NCBI RefSeq assembly: GCF_016862795.1
Contig: NZ_BONQ01000017.1
Coordinates: 1-64,000 of the forward strand
DNA: 64,000 nt
Direction of reading: 5' to 3'
DNA from: Dactylosporangium siamense
GTDB taxonomy: Bacteria > Actinomycetota > Actinomycetes > Mycobacteriales > Micromonosporaceae
The notes under the pieces are model-generated. The model was not told where the DNA came from, did not search any database, and was given only the letters and a program-made list of their open reading frames with translations. Every line of letters begins with the position of its first letter. Position 1 is the stretch's first letter. The position numbers and the translations under genes were made by a program. Positions 22,659 through 31,374 of this stretch are shown in pieces.

Positions 22659-25600
22659 ATGCACCCGAGAATCCGAGCCGCCGCGGCGGTGCTGCTCATC
22701 AGCGGCGCCGCCGTCGCCCTGCCCGCACCCGCCAGTGCGCACACCACCATCAACCCCGCCCTGTTCCAGCAGGTCGAGCTCGCCAAGGGCATCAACGAGC
22801 TCGGTGAGCCGATGTCGATCACCGTGCTGCCGGACCGCTCCGTGCTGCACACCGCCCGCAACGGCACGCTGCGCCGCACCGACGCCGCCGGCACCACCAC
22901 CGTGATCGGCAACCTGCCCGTCTACACCCACGACGAGGAAGGCCTGCAGGGCGTCGCCGCCGACCCCAACTTCGCCACGAACCGGCAGATCTACCTGTAC
23001 TACGCGCCGCCGCTGAACACGCCCGGCGGTGACGCGCCCGCCGCCGGCGCCGACTGGACCCCGTGGAAGGGCGTCAACCGGCTGTCCCGGTTCACCCTGA
23101 ACACCGACAACACGCTCAACACCGCCAGCGAGCGCACCGTCCTGGAGGTCGGCACCGACCGCGGCATGTGCTGCCACGTCGGCGGCGACATCGACTTCGA
23201 CGCCGCGGGCAACCTGTACCTGTCCACCGGCGACGACTCCAACCCGTTCGACTCGGCCGGCTACGCGCCGATCGACGAACGCACCGACCGCAACCCCGCC
23301 TACGACGCGCAGCGCTCCGCCGGCAACACCAACGACCTGCGGGGCAAGATCCTGCGGATCAAGGTGGGCGCCGACGGCTCGTACACCGTCCCCAGCGGCA
23401 ACCTGTTCGCGCCGGGCACGGCGAACACTCGGCCCGAGATCTACGCGATGGGCTTCCGCAACCCGTTCCGGATGGGCGTCGACAAGGCGACCGGCGCGAT
23501 CTACGTCGGCGACTACGGCCCCGACGCCGGCACCACCGACCCGAACCGCGGGCCGTCCGGACAGGTCGAGTTCGACCGGGTCACCGCACCCGGCAACTAC
23601 GGCTGGCCGTACTGCACCGGCACGAACACCTCCGCCGAGACCTACAACGAGTGGAACTTCGCCACGAACAGCACCGGACCCAAGTACAACTGCGCCGCGG
23701 GACCGGTGAACAACTCGTTCCGCAACACCGGGCAGGGCACGCTGCCCGCCGCGAAGGCCGCCTGGATCCGTTACGCCGGGGACGCCGGCAGCCCCCCGGA
23801 GTTCGGCAGCGGCTCCGAGTCGCCGATGGCGGGCCCCGTGTACCGCTACGACGCCGCGAACCCGTCGGCGGTCAAGTTCCCCGCCGACCTCGACGGGCAC
23901 TTCTTCGCCGGCGAGTTCGGCCGCCGCTGGATCAAGGCGATCGACGTCAACGGCGACGGCTCGCCCGGCGCTATCGCGAACTTCCCCTGGTCCGGCATGC
24001 AGATCATGGACCAGGCGTTCGGCCCGGACGGCGCCCTGTACGTCCTGGACTACGGCGCCGGCTTCGGCAACGGCGACGCGAACTCCGCCCTGTACCGCAT
24101 CGAGTACACCGGCGGCGGCAACCGCGCCCCCGTCGCGGTCGCCGCCGCGAACCCGACCTCCGGACCCGCGCCGCTCACCGTCACCTTCAGCTCGGCCGGC
24201 AGCAACGACCCCGAAGGCCAGGCGATCACCTACAGCTGGGCGTTCGGCGACGGCACCACGTCCACGGCGGCGAACCCGACGAAGACCTACAGCACCGCCG
24301 GGACCTACACCGCGACCCTGACCGTCCGCGACCCGCAGGGCGCCACCGGCAGCGCCAGCGTCCGGGTCTCCGCCGGCAACACCGTGCCCACGGTGCGGAT
24401 CGTGACCCCGGCGAACGGCTCGCTCGTCTCGTTCGGCGACACCGTGCCCTACCAGATCACCGTCACCGACCCCGAGGACGGCACCGTCGACTGTGGACGG
24501 GTGAGGATGACGTACATCCTCGGCCACGACACCCATGGTCACCAGATCACGTCCCAGACCGGCTGCACCGGCTCGATCACCATCCCGCTCGACGGTGAGC
24601 ACGACGCGGCCGCGAACATCTTCGCCGTGTTCGACGCCGAATACACCGACAACGGCGGCCTCACCACGCACACCCAGCACACCCTGCAGCCGCGGCACCG
24701 CCAGGCCGAACACTTCAGCGCCCAGCAGGGGGTGCAGACGTTCGACAAGGCCGGCGCCGAGGGCGGCAAGACCGTCGGGCAGATCGAGAACGGCGACTGG
24801 ATCGCGTTCACCCCGTACCTGATGAACAACGCCACCTCGTTCACCGCCCGGGTCTCCTCCGGCGGCGCCGGCGGCACCCTGTCCCTGCGGGCCGGCTCGC
24901 CGACCGGCACGCTCATCGGGTCGGCCACCGTGCCGGCGACCGGCAGCTGGGACACGTTCGTCGACGTCACCGGCACCGTCTCCGGCGCACCCGCCACCGC
25001 CGGGCAGCTGTACCTGGTGTTCACCGGCGGCGCCGGCGCCCTGTTCGACGTCGACGCGTTCACCCTCAACACCGGCACCGTCCCGCCGCAGCCCGACGGG
25101 CGGGTCGAGGCGGAGTCGTACACCTCCCAATCCGGTGTCCAGGTCGTCGCCGACGGCACCGCGCACGGCGGCAACCGCGTCGGCTACATCGACGGCGGCG
25201 ACTGGGTCGGGTATTCGGGCGTGAACGTCTCCGGCAAGACCGGGTTCACCGCCCGGGTCGCTTCCGGCGGGACCGGCGGCACCATCCAGGTCCGCTCCGG
25301 CTCCGCGACCGGGCCGCTGCTGGGCTCCGTCAACGTCGGCAACACCGGGGGCTACGGCACGTTCGTCGACGTGAGCACGTCCCTGAGCGCAGGCAGTGGT
25401 GCGTTGTTCCTCGTTTTCGTGGGTACGGGCACCGGCGGCCTGTTCGACGTCGACGACTTCGCCCTTTCCGGTGCGACGACTGTCACCAACCTCGCGTTGA
25501 ACAAGACGGCCACGGCCGACAGTCAATGCGCGGCGACGGAAGGTCCGGCGAAGGCGGTGAACGGCACCGTCAACGGTGGCAACGCCGACAAGTGGTGCTC

Positions 25601-25907
25601 GCTCGGCGCCTCCAAGTGGTGGCGGGTCGACCTGGGGGCCACCGCCTCCGTCGGCCGGGTCGTCATCCGGCACGCCGGCGCGGGCGGGGAGAACGCCGCG
25701 TTCAACACCCGCGACTTCGACGTGCAGACCAGCACCGACGGGAACACCTGGACGACGGTGTCCCAGGTGCGCGGCAACACCGGCAACGTCACCACCTCCA
25801 CGTTCACCGCCGCCGGCGCCCGCTACGTGCGGGTCAACGTCATCGCGCCCACCAGCAACGCCGACACCGCCGCCCGTCTCTACGAGGTAGAGGTCTACGC
25901 ATCATGA
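22659..25907 (+). CDS. Secreted sugar-dehydrogenase-like protein with PKD, two CBM6 and a discoidin domain
   Basis: 1082 aa from ATG 22659, with GGAAGGAC upstream; signal peptide ends near residue 28 (ASAHTT). Residues 30-485 are a beta-propeller of the glucose/sorbosone dehydrogenase type (HDEEGLQGVAADPNF; RPEIYAMGFRNPFRMG). A PKD domain follows (490-575), then a short beta domain (580-675). Two CBM6 modules occupy 685-800 (QAEHFSAQQGVQ) and 805-925 (VEAESYTSQSGVQ). The last 140 residues form an F5/8C (discoidin) domain. The enzyme probably oxidises a polysaccharide-derived sugar outside the cell. The stop overlaps the ThuA gene start (ATGA), and the last 270 residues are nearly duplicated there. 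Confidence 0.9.
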   Translation: MHPRIRAAAAVLLISGAAVALPAPASAHTTINPALFQQVELAKGINELGEPMSITVLPDRSVLHTARNGTLRRTDAAGTTTVIGNLPVYTHDEEGLQGVAADPNFATNRQIYLYYAPPLNTPGGDAPAAGADWTPWKGVNRLSRFTLNTDNTLNTASERTVLEVGTDRGMCCHVGGDIDFDAAGNLYLSTGDDSNPFDSAGYAPIDERTDRNPAYDAQRSAGNTNDLRGKILRIKVGADGSYTVPSGNLFAPGTANTRPEIYAMGFRNPFRMGVDKATGAIYVGDYGPDAGTTDPNRGPSGQVEFDRVTAPGNYGWPYCTGTNTSAETYNEWNFATNSTGPKYNCAAGPVNNSFRNTGQGTLPAAKAAWIRYAGDAGSPPEFGSGSESPMAGPVYRYDAANPSAVKFPADLDGHFFAGEFGRRWIKAIDVNGDGSPGAIANFPWSGMQIMDQAFGPDGALYVLDYGAGFGNGDANSALYRIEYTGGGNRAPVAVAAANPTSGPAPLTVTFSSAGSNDPEGQAITYSWAFGDGTTSTAANPTKTYSTAGTYTATLTVRDPQGATGSASVRVSAGNTVPTVRIVTPANGSLVSFGDTVPYQITVTDPEDGTVDCGRVRMTYILGHDTHGHQITSQTGCTGSITIPLDGEHDAAANIFAVFDAEYTDNGGLTTHTQHTLQPRHRQAEHFSAQQGVQTFDKAGAEGGKTVGQIENGDWIAFTPYLMNNATSFTARVSSGGAGGTLSLRAGSPTGTLIGSATVPATGSWDTFVDVTGTVSGAPATAGQLYLVFTGGAGALFDVDAFTLNTGTVPPQPDGRVEAESYTSQSGVQVVADGTAHGGNRVGYIDGGDWVGYSGVNVSGKTGFTARVASGGTGGTIQVRSGSATGPLLGSVNVGNTGGYGTFVDVSTSLSAGSGALFLVFVGTGTGGLFDVDDFALSGATTVTNLALNKTATADSQCAATEGPAKAVNGTVNGGNADKWCSLGASKWWRVDLGATASVGRVVIRHAGAGGENAAFNTRDFDVQTSTDGNTWTTVSQVRGNTGNVTTSTFTAAGARYVRVNVIAPTSNADTAARLYEVEVYAS

Positions 25908-27487
25908 GAAAGCTCCTCGCGCTCGCTACCGCCACCGCGGCCCTCTTGACGACCGCGGCCGTGCCCGCCTACGCCGACACCGCCTTCGACGTGCTCGTCT
26001 TCTCCAAGACCGCCGGGTTCCGGCACGACGCCATCCCGGCCGGCATCACCGCCATCCAGCAGCTCGGCGCGGCGAACGGCTTCACCGTCACCGCCACCGA
26101 GGACGCGGCCGCGTTCACCACCGCGAACCTCGCCCAGTACGAGGCCGTCGTCTTCCTCAGCACCACCGGCGACGTCCTCGACGCCGCGCAGCAGACCGCG
26201 TTCGAGTCCTACATCCGCGGCGGCGGCGGATACGTCGGGGTGCACGCCGCCGCCGACACCGAATACGACTGGCCGTTCTACGGCGATCTCGTCGGCGCCT
26301 GGTTCGCCTCCCACCCGGCGATCCAGCAGGCGACCCTCCGCGTCGAGGACCGCACCCACCCGGCGACCGCGCACCTCGGCGCCACCTGGGTCCGCACCGA
26401 CGAGCTGTACAACTACCGGACCAACCCACGGGCCACCGCGCACGTGCTCGCCACCCTCGACGAGACCACGTACAGCGGCGGCACCATGGGCGCCGACCAC
26501 CCCTTCGCCTGGTGCAAGACGATCCAGAGTGGACGGTCGTTCTACACCGGCGCCGGCCACACCCAGGAGTCCTATTCGGACAGTGCGTTCCGGGCCCACC
26601 TGCTCGGCGGGATCCGCTACGCCGGCGGCAAGGCGGCGGCCGACTGCAGCCCCGGGTCCGTTGTTCCAACGGGCCGGGTCGAGGCCGAGTCGTACACCTC
26701 CCAATCCGGTGTCCAGATCGTCGGTGACGGTGCCGCCCACGGTGGCAACCGCGTCGGCTACATCGACAACGGGGACTGGGTCGGCTATTCGGGCGTGAAC
26801 GTGTCCGGCAAGACCGGGTTCACCGCCCGCGTCGCCTCGGGTGGCGCCGGCGGCAGCATCCAGATCCGCTCGGGCTCCGCCACCGGGCCGCTGCTGGGCA
26901 CGCTGCCGGTGGCCAACACCGGCGGTTACGGCACGTTCGTGGACGTCTCCACGGCGCTTTCGTCGTCGTCGGGTCCGTTGTTCCTCGTTTTCGTGGGTAC
27001 GGGCTCCGGCGGGCTGTTCGACGTCGACGACTTCGCCCTCACCGGTGGCTCGACGCCTCCGGCGACCAACCTGGCGCTGAACAAGACCGCCACCGCGGAC
27101 AGCCAGTGCGCTGCCACGGAAGGCCCGGCGAAGGCCGTCAACGGCACCGTCAACGGTGGCAACGCCGACAAGTGGTGCTCGCTCGGCGCGTCCAAGTGGT
27201 GGCGGGTCGACCTCGGCGCCTCGGTGTCCGTCGGCCGGGTCGTCATCCGGCACGCCGGCGCGGGCGGGGAGAACACCGCGTTCAACACCCGCGACTTCGA
27301 CGTGCAGACCAGCACCGACGGGAACACCTGGACGACCGTGTCCCAGGTGCGCGGCAACACCGCCAACGTCACCACCACCACGTTCGGCCCAGCCGGCGTC
27401 CGCTACCTGCGGGTCAACGTCATCGCGCCGACGAACAACGCCGACACCGCCGCCCGCCTCTACGAGGTCGAGGCCTACGCCGTGTAG
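25101..27487 (+). repeat. 0.8-kb direct repeat: CBM6-discoidin cassette shared by adjacent genes
   Basis: Bases 25101-25907 and 26675-27487 encode nearly the same CBM6-F5/8C cassette. Runs of identical DNA include the stretch coding TSQSGVQ, the block coding KAVNGTVNGGNADKWCSLGA and the final AARLYEVE. The offset is 1574-1580 bp. Such close identity between neighbours points to recent duplication or gene conversion and offers a site for deletion by recombination. Confidence 0.9.
25904..27487 (+). CDS. Secreted ThuA-domain protein with CBM6 and discoidin modules
   Basis: 527 aa from ATG 25904, overlapping the previous stop. Signal peptide: MRKLLALATATAALLTTAAVPAYA. Residues 25-245 are a ThuA-like domain (class I glutamine-amidotransferase fold): FDVLVFSKTAGFRHDAIPAG, YIRGGGGYVGVHAAADTEYDWPFYG, HPFAWCKTIQSGRSFYTGAGHT. 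ThuA proteins are linked to disaccharide use, often with 3-keto-sugar dehydrogenases, and partner GSDH-like propellers in single actinobacterial proteins. Here the two functions are split between coupled genes. Residues 255-385 are CBM6 and 390-527 F5/8C, copies of those in the upstream protein. Both products likely bind the same polysaccharide. Confidence 0.9.
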   Translation: MRKLLALATATAALLTTAAVPAYADTAFDVLVFSKTAGFRHDAIPAGITAIQQLGAANGFTVTATEDAAAFTTANLAQYEAVVFLSTTGDVLDAAQQTAFESYIRGGGGYVGVHAAADTEYDWPFYGDLVGAWFASHPAIQQATLRVEDRTHPATAHLGATWVRTDELYNYRTNPRATAHVLATLDETTYSGGTMGADHPFAWCKTIQSGRSFYTGAGHTQESYSDSAFRAHLLGGIRYAGGKAAADCSPGSVVPTGRVEAESYTSQSGVQIVGDGAAHGGNRVGYIDNGDWVGYSGVNVSGKTGFTARVASGGAGGSIQIRSGSATGPLLGTLPVANTGGYGTFVDVSTALSSSSGPLFLVFVGTGSGGLFDVDDFALTGGSTPPATNLALNKTATADSQCAATEGPAKAVNGTVNGGNADKWCSLGASKWWRVDLGASVSVGRVVIRHAGAGGENTAFNTRDFDVQTSTDGNTWTTVSQVRGNTANVTTTTFGPAGVRYLRVNVIAPTNNADTAARLYEVEAYAV

Positions 27488-27570
27488 GTTTCACGACCGT
27501 CGTGCCCGGGACCTGCGCATCGCGGTCCCGGGCATCGACATACCTCGTTGGGGTCCGCTGTACTGCGCCG

Positions 27571-28662
27571 ATGCGGACCCTTCTCGCGCTCCTCACCGCC
27601 GCCGCCGTCGGCGCGGCCGCACTGCTCACGTTGCCGGCCGGACCCGCCGCCGCGGCCGCGGTGCGCATCATGCCGCTCGGCGACTCGATCACCGGCAACC
27701 CCGGCTGCTGGCGGGCGCTGCTCTGGAACGACCTGCAGGCCGGCGGTCACACCAACATCGACTTCGTCGGCACCCAGCCGCCGCAGGGCTGTTCGGTGCC
27801 GTACGACGGCGACGGCGAAGGCCACGGCGGCGCGCTCGTGACCGCGGTCGCCGACCAGAACCAGCTGCCCGCCTGGCTGTCGGCGAGCCGCCCCGACGTC
27901 GTGCTCATGCACTTCGGCACCAACGACGTGTGGAGCAACCGTTCCGTCGACGTGATCCTGGCCGCGTACGGCAAGCTGGTCGACCAGATGCGGGCCAGCA
28001 ACCCGGCGATGCGGGTGCTCGTCGCGCAGATCATCCCGATGAACCCGTCCAGCTGCACCGAGTGCGCGGCCCGGGTCGTCGCGCTCAACGCCGCCATCCC
28101 CGGCTGGGCGGCCGCCAAGTCCACCGCCGCGTCGCCGGTCACGGTCGTGGACCAGTGGACCGGCTTCAGCACCGCCTACGACACCGGCGACGGCGTGCAC
28201 CCCAACGCCACCGGCGACCGCAAGATCGCCTCCCGCTGGCTGCCCGCACTGGTCCGGGTCCTCGACGGCACCCAGCCGTCGGCGTCGCCTTCCGTCTCCC
28301 CGTCCCGCTCGGTCTCCCCGTCGCCGTCCCGGTCCACGCTGCCCTCCGACAGCGTCCCGCCGGTGCCCGGCTGTTCCGCCACCTACACGGTCGTCAACCA
28401 GTGGCCCGGCGGCTTCCAAGGCTCGGTGACCGTCCGCAACGGCTCCACAGCGGCGATCGGCGGCTGGACGGCGCGCTGGACGTACACCGGCGGCGAACAG
28501 ATCACCCAGACCTGGGGCGCCACCTTCACCCAGTCGGGTCCGGCCGTGACCGCCGACAACACCCCCTGGAACGGCACCCTCGCACCGGGCGCCACCGCCA
28601 CCTTCGGCTTCCTCGGCACCGGCACCCCGACGGTGCCACCCGTCATCTGCACCACCCACTGA
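27571..28662 (+). CDS. Secreted SGNH/GDSL esterase with C-terminal CBM2
   Basis: 363 aa from ATG 27571; signal peptide ends near residue 30 (GPAAAAA). The SGNH hydrolase (32-235) has block I PLGDSITG, block III FGTNDVW and block [10 protein letters not shown] with the catalytic Asp-His. It resembles CE3 acetylxylan esterases. A Ser/Pro-rich linker (SPSVSPSRSVSPSPSRS) leads to a CBM2 (265-363; CSATYTVVNQWPGGFQGSVTV, cysteines at both ends), a cellulose/xylan-binding module. It probably removes acetyl groups from plant polysaccharide. It follows the ThuA gene by 83 bp and ends before a strong hairpin, so it may belong to the same operon. Confidence 0.9.
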   Translation: MRTLLALLTAAAVGAAALLTLPAGPAAAAAVRIMPLGDSITGNPGCWRALLWNDLQAGGHTNIDFVGTQPPQGCSVPYDGDGEGHGGALVTAVADQNQLPAWLSASRPDVVLMHFGTNDVWSNRSVDVILAAYGKLVDQMRASNPAMRVLVAQIIPMNPSSCTECAARVVALNAAIPGWAAAKSTAASPVTVVDQWTGFSTAYDTGDGVHPNATGDRKIASRWLPALVRVLDGTQPSASPSVSPSRSVSPSPSRSTLPSDSVPPVPGCSATYTVVNQWPGGFQGSVTVRNGSTAAIGGWTARWTYTGGEQITQTWGATFTQSGPAVTADNTPWNGTLAPGATATFGFLGTGTPTVPPVICTTH

Positions 28663-28669
28663 GCTCTGC

Positions 28670-28717
28670 CAACCGGAAGGATCCCCGGGGTCAGGGCGCC
28701 GGGGATCCTTCCGGTTG
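28670..28717. terminator. Perfect 19-bp palindromic hairpin between convergent genes
   Basis: CAACCGGAAGGATCCCCGG (28670-28688) and its exact reverse complement (28699-28717) flank a 10-base loop. It lies eight bases past the esterase stop. Its loop holds the stop codon of the convergent DUF559 gene, whose last codons are read from the right arm. Sister copies are at 29697-29750 and, more divergent, 14961-14996. Confidence 0.85.
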
Positions 28718-29626
28718 TCGCGGAATGCGGCAGGTGCCGCAGCGGGTGGGTGTGCCGGTCCAGCCGGCCTGGTGCAGGGCTGCGGTCACCACCGTCGCGG
28801 TTTCGCAGGGGCGGGTGTTGACGTCGGCCCAGCCGAACCGCAGCGTGGACCAGCCCTGGATGGTGGCGGCGTTGTCGCGGTGCCGGTCCCGCCGCGGGTC
28901 GAGGTGTGCGGCCTGCCCGTCGAGCTCGACGATGAGCCGGTACTCGTCGTACTCGACGTCGCGGTAGGCGGTGGCCGCGCCGGTCCTGCGGCGCCGCTGC
29001 CGGGTCCCGGCCGGCAGGCCGTGCGGGCGTTCCACGTCGCGCAGGTAGCGCAGCTCCAGCAGCGAGTGGCAGCCGGCGCTCACGTCGGCGACGGCGCTGG
29101 TCAGTGCGTCGCGCCACCGCAGCCGCTGCCGCGCCTCGATCCCAGCGAGGAGCCGCCCGGAGGTGGTGAGCCGGCGGCCGCAGGCCCGCACCAGCCAGGA
29201 GATCGCGTCGTCGACCGTGGTCGCGGTCTGGGTCAGGTCCAGGACGGTGTCCACGACGCTCGTGCGGGCCGGCTCCCGCGCCGGCACCGCGACCGCAGCC
29301 ACTGTGCGGTGGTGCCAGCGGACCCCGGGCAGCGTGCGTATCCGCCGGTCCGATGGGAGGCTCATGTGGATCGTCTCGGCGGGCTGGTCCAGCAGGCCGA
29401 GCAGTTCCGCGGCCGTCTCGTGGCTGAACACGGCGCCCCGGCCGGCGGTGAGCAGCGTCGCCCACAGCGTCGCGGTCCGCGCCGGCGGCCCGGAGAACGT
29501 CCAGTACACGCCGTTGAACGCCCGCCGCCACCGCCCGGCACGCAGCTGCGCCCGCACGGCGTCCTCGGTGAGGCCCGCTGCGATGGCCTGCGCGCGGGTG
29601 ACCGCCCCGCCCTGCTCGTCGAACAC
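28691..29626 (-). CDS. DUF559 (PD-(D/E)XK-type) protein with N-terminal AbiEi-like winged helix
   Basis: 311 aa from GTG 29626; the region upstream is G-rich (GGTGGG) without a clean site, so the start is provisional. The N-terminus (GGAVTRAQAIAAGLTEDAVRAQLRAGRWRRAFNGVYW) resembles the winged-helix domain of AbiEi-type antitoxins. The C-terminus has the DUF559 nuclease-like core: YDEYRLIVELDGQAAHLDPRRDRHRDNAATIQGWSTLRFGWADV, with acidic and Lys/Arg positions as in Vsr-like folds. Such proteins are abundant in actinobacteria and uncharacterised. No toxin partner lies next to it. The last residues (RQPEGSPAP) are encoded by the palindromic terminator. Confidence 0.8.
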   Translation of the reverse strand: MFDEQGGAVTRAQAIAAGLTEDAVRAQLRAGRWRRAFNGVYWTFSGPPARTATLWATLLTAGRGAVFSHETAAELLGLLDQPAETIHMSLPSDRRIRTLPGVRWHHRTVAAVAVPAREPARTSVVDTVLDLTQTATTVDDAISWLVRACGRRLTTSGRLLAGIEARQRLRWRDALTSAVADVSAGCHSLLELRYLRDVERPHGLPAGTRQRRRRTGAATAYRDVEYDEYRLIVELDGQAAHLDPRRDRHRDNAATIQGWSTLRFGWADVNTRPCETATVVTAALHQAGWTGTPTRCGTCRIPRQPEGSPAP

Positions 29627-29696
29627 CCCACCGATTGTCGGGGCACCCCCGCATGTGTTGACCCACCGCACTCGGACGCCCACGCAGCGGGTTCTT

Positions 29697-29750
29697 CGAC
29701 AACCGGAAGGATCCCCGGTGCCCCGACCCCGGGGATCCTTCCGGTTGTCG
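29697..29750. terminator. Perfect 22-bp palindromic hairpin downstream of the IMPDH gene
   Basis: CGACAACCGGAAGGATCCCCGG (29697-29718) and its exact reverse complement (29729-29750) flank a 10-base loop. It lies four bases past the stop of the minus-strand IMPDH gene and upstream of the DUF559 gene. The stem core is identical to that at 28670-28717. Confidence 0.85.
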
Positions 29751-29754
29751 CGGG

Positions 29755-31251
29755 TTACTGGGTGCTGGAGCCGGTGCGCAGGCGGACCTCGGCGCCGTTC
29801 TGCTCGTAGCTCTGCTGCGACACCTGGACCAGGACGGCGTCGCGGTGGAAGGCCGGGACGGTGACGGCGCCGCAGCTGACCATGGTGGCGCGCAGCTTGG
29901 CGACGGTGCGGGCGATGTTGGGGTACAGGCTGCCGGCGTAGGGCACGTACCCGTCGACGCCCTCCTCGAACTGCAGCTCCGTCTCGCCCTGGTCGTAGCG
30001 GGCGACGTTGCGGGCCCGCTGGGAGCCTTCGCCCCAGTATTCCTTGAACAGCTGGCCGTCGAGGTTCACCAGGTTGGAGGGGCTCTCGTCGAAGCGGGCG
30101 AAGTACCGCCCGAGCATGATGAAGTCGGCGCCGAGGGCCAGGGCGATCGCCATGTGGTAGTCGGCGAGGAGCCCGCCGTCGCAGCAGACGGGCACGTACA
30201 CGCCGGTTTCCTGGGCGTAGCGGTCGCGTTCGGCGACGACGTCGATGAGCGCGGAGGCCTGACCGCGGCCGATGCCCTTCTGGTCGCGGGTGATGCAGAT
30301 CGAGCCGCCGCCGATGCCGACCTTGACGAACGCGGCGCCGGCGTCGGCGAGGTACCGGAACCCGCGCCCGTCCACGACGTTGCCCGCGCCGACCGGGACC
30401 ACGCCGCCGAGCTCGCCGACCGCGTACTGCAGGGTGTTGCGCTGCCAGGCGGAGTAGCCGTCGGAGGAGTCGATGCACAGCACGTCGGCGCCGGCCGCGA
30501 CCAGGGCCGGGATGCGCTCACGGTAGTCGCGGGTGTTGATGCCCGCGCCGACCCGGAAGCGCTTGTCGTCGTCGATGGATTCGGTACGGAACTGCTTGTG
30601 CAGCTCGTAGTCGCGGCGCAGCACGATCGAGGCGAGGTGCCCGTCGGCGGTGACGATGGGCAGCAGGTCCAGCCGGTGGTCCCAGATGAGGGTGTTCGCG
30701 TCGGACAGCGAGATCGTCGGCGGCGCGGTGACCAGGCCCGCGGCCGGGCGCATCCGGGACTCGACGCTGTCGTTGAGGTCGTGCCGGTGCGGGTGGAAGT
30801 CCGCGGTGGAGATCAGCCCGACGAACAGCCCGCCCGGGCTGCCGTCGTCGGTGACCACGGCGATGTCCCGCTCGGCGGCCCGCAGCAGCCGGCTGACCTC
30901 GCCGAGGGTCGCGGACGGCTTCGTGTTGATGTCCGAGTGCCGGAAGCCGGCCTTGTGCCGCTTGACCGCGCTGACCGACTCCGCCTGCTCGGCGATGCGC
31001 TGGTTCTGGTGGATGAAGCTCAGCCCGCCGGTCTGCGCGAGCGCGATGGCGAGCCGGGGCGAGGACACCGCCTGCATGATCGCGCTGACCAGCGGCACGG
31101 CGATGCGCAGCGGCGACTCCCCGCCGACGGGGTGCCGCACGATCGGGGTCGACAGGTCGACGTTGTCCGGGGTGCACTCCTCGGTGGTGAGGTTCGGCAC
31201 CAGCAGGTATTCGTTGAGGGTGCGGGAGACCTCGGGGAGGATCACGACCAC
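29755..31251 (-). CDS. guaB: IMP dehydrogenase of the Tritrichomonas-like type with CBS domains
   Basis: 498 aa from GTG 31251, with AGGAG seven bases upstream. It oxidises IMP to XMP with NAD, the committed step to GMP. Substrate-binding [17 protein letters not shown], catalytic loop [15 protein letters not shown] with Cys319, and the flap [12 protein letters not shown] with Arg418-Tyr419 are all present; the numbering coincides with that of the Tritrichomonas foetus enzyme as I remember it, which supports this start. The two CBS motifs lie at about 95-205. The Arg-Tyr pair argues for IMPDH rather than GMP reductase. Overall likeness to the protist enzyme is higher than to standard bacterial GuaB. 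It may be a second IMPDH in this genome. It is transcribed alone, 123 bp downstream of the racemase gene. Confidence 0.9.
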   Translation of the reverse strand: MVVILPEVSRTLNEYLLVPNLTTEECTPDNVDLSTPIVRHPVGGESPLRIAVPLVSAIMQAVSSPRLAIALAQTGGLSFIHQNQRIAEQAESVSAVKRHKAGFRHSDINTKPSATLGEVSRLLRAAERDIAVVTDDGSPGGLFVGLISTADFHPHRHDLNDSVESRMRPAAGLVTAPPTISLSDANTLIWDHRLDLLPIVTADGHLASIVLRRDYELHKQFRTESIDDDKRFRVGAGINTRDYRERIPALVAAGADVLCIDSSDGYSAWQRNTLQYAVGELGGVVPVGAGNVVDGRGFRYLADAGAAFVKVGIGGGSICITRDQKGIGRGQASALIDVVAERDRYAQETGVYVPVCCDGGLLADYHMAIALALGADFIMLGRYFARFDESPSNLVNLDGQLFKEYWGEGSQRARNVARYDQGETELQFEEGVDGYVPYAGSLYPNIARTVAKLRATMVSCGAVTVPAFHRDAVLVQVSQQSYEQNGAEVRLRTGSSTQ

Positions 31252-31374
31252 GTGCCTGCTCCTATACACTCCGCCGCCGCGAAGACGCCGCAGAAGGCCC
31301 GACCGACGGCTTGGCTGGAATGCAGCCACACGCTACCAGCGCCACCGTTCCCGCCGCGGGCGGACGGGCAAAGG

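Noticed and set aside
22314-25673. A 1119-codon open frame on the minus strand
   Set aside because: It is antisense to the sugar-dehydrogenase-like gene, whose signal peptide and domains are unmistakable. High GC makes opposite-strand frames open. The same applies to the 1371-codon minus frame at 57598-61713 opposite the GH87-like gene.
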